From Sandaracinobacteroides hominis (lineage in GTDB: Bacteria; Pseudomonadota; Alphaproteobacteria; Sphingomonadales; Sphingomonadaceae), in assembly GCF_016464365.1 (NCBI RefSeq), contig NZ_JADCUC010000001.1:124001-188000 (forward strand): a stretch of DNA of 64,000 nucleotides. Reading direction: 5' to 3'. Numbering within the stretch: the stretch's first letter is position 1; each line of letters begins with the position of its first letter. The notes below the pieces were generated by a model, which saw nothing but the letters and a program-made list of their open reading frames with translations, ran no database searches and was not told where the DNA came from. Positions 63,410 to 64,000 of this stretch are shown piece after piece. The position numbers and the translations under genes are program-made.

Positions 63410-64000
63410 TGCTGCTCGCGATCGATGTCGGCAACACCAACATCGTCTTTGCGCTGGTGGACGGCAGCAAGGGCGGGGGGGAGATCGTGAAGCGCTGGCG
63501 GATCTCCACCGATGCCAACCGCACCGCCGACGAATATGCTGTCTGGCTGAACCAGCTGATCGAGATGGACGGGCTGAAGCGCTCCGACATCGAGGATGTA
63601 GTCATTGCCAGCGTGGTGCCGCAGACGCTGTTCAACCTGCGCGGGCTGGCGCGGAAATATGTGGATGTGGAGCCGATGGTGGTCGGGGCGCCGGGCATCG
63701 ACTATGGCATGCCGATCAACCTGCCCAATCCGGGCGAGGTGGGGGCTGACCGCATCGTCAACGCGGTTGCCGCGCATGCGATCTGGCCGGGCGACCTCAT
63801 CATCATCGATTTCGGCACGGCGACGACGTTCGATATCGTCTCGGCGGGCGGCAGTTATGAGGGCGGGGTGATCTCGCCGGGCATCAATCTCTCTATGGAC
63901 GCGCTCTATCGGGCGGCGGCAAAGCTGCCGCGCATAGCGGTGGAGCCGCCGGGGCAGGGGCTGGGGGTGATCGGCAAGGGCACCGTGCATGCCATGCAAT
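63409..64000 (+). CDS. coaX: Type III pantothenate kinase, N-terminal part (cut by the window end)
   Basis: Catalyses the first step of coenzyme A synthesis. The first 197 residues are present. LLAIDVGNTNIVFALVDG holds the phosphate-binding loop; VVIASVVPQTL, GADRIVNAVAAHAIWPGDL and IIDFGTATTFDIVSAGGSYE are the CoaX signatures (Asp in GADR and DFGTATT). The ATG shares its A with the birA stop (TGATG). The order nuoN-birA-coaX is common in Alphaproteobacteria, usually with a ribonuclease J gene next. Confidence 0.95.
   Translation, partial: MLLAIDVGNTNIVFALVDGSKGGGEIVKRWRISTDANRTADEYAVWLNQLIEMDGLKRSDIEDVVIASVVPQTLFNLRGLARKYVDVEPMVVGAPGIDYGMPINLPNPGEVGADRIVNAVAAHAIWPGDLIIIDFGTATTFDIVSAGGSYEGGVISPGINLSMDALYRAAAKLPRIAVEPPGQGLGVIGKGTVHAMQ

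Overview
The window looks like a chromosomal segment of an aerobic, GC-rich alphaproteobacterium of the Sphingomonadales type. The evidence is a complete 14-gene NADH dehydrogenase I operon followed by birA and coaX, a tkt-gap-pgk-fba block next to zapA, 6S RNA and a 5-formyl-THF cyclo-ligase gene, an oxygen-dependent hemF, a CarD-type regulator, DUF2842, and a dapA-smpB-DUF2062-CckA-like-recA block. The genus cannot be fixed by reading alone.

Layout. 0-12.6 kb: start of a lytic-transglycosylase-like gene, dapA, smpB, DUF2062, a YuiH-like molybdoenzyme, a short CckA-like hybrid kinase, recA, carD, a GIN-domain exported protein, mgtE, a class III aminotransferase, an exported GH43 enzyme and a small membrane protein. 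12.6-23.5 kb: a block with different base and codon use and long non-coding gaps, ending at a tRNA-Leu. It carries a two-gene operon (CxxC protein plus tandem FMN split-barrel protein), a choloylglycine-hydrolase-type amidase, and an iron/heme uptake locus: ECF sigma factor, FecR-type anti-sigma, HasR-like TonB-dependent receptor, TonB. 23.6-37 kb: a FabH-like synthase, thyA, an NfrB/NfrA-like pair, glpK-merR-plsC, an SDR, a TonB-like gene, hemF, a haloalkane-dehalogenase-like gene, tRNA-Asp, chorismate mutase, DUF2842, cyclo-ligase, 6S RNA, zapA and a 58-residue ORF. 37-48 kb: tkt, gap, pgk, fba, two methyltransferases, thiE, a subtilisin-like protease with a small prodomain-like partner, efp and an inositol-monophosphatase gene. 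48.3-64 kb: nuoA-N, birA and coaX (cut by the window end).

The most interesting region is 12.9-23.5 kb. Two 17-base dyads of the form TTGCGAA-N3-TTCGCAA (13021-13037 perfect, 16710-16726 with one mismatch) and a weaker third (18553-18569) lie in front of the flavoprotein operon, the sigma-factor gene and the receptor gene. They suggest one Fur-type iron regulon. The receptor is unusual: after a complete STN-plug-22-strand-type receptor ending in an aromatic residue, the same reading frame continues into a second small outer-membrane barrel with its own terminal Phe. Other points worth a look are a free-standing protein that resembles the prodomain of the neighbouring subtilase, a CckA-locus kinase lacking membrane and PAS regions, a birA gene with no ATG/GTG/TTG start in a plausible place, and a cluster of perfect palindromes right after the tRNA-Leu 3' end.

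Limits: all calls come from reading translations and motifs; no homology search was run. Family names for well-conserved enzymes are firm; operators, promoters, terminators and RNA boundaries are proposals.
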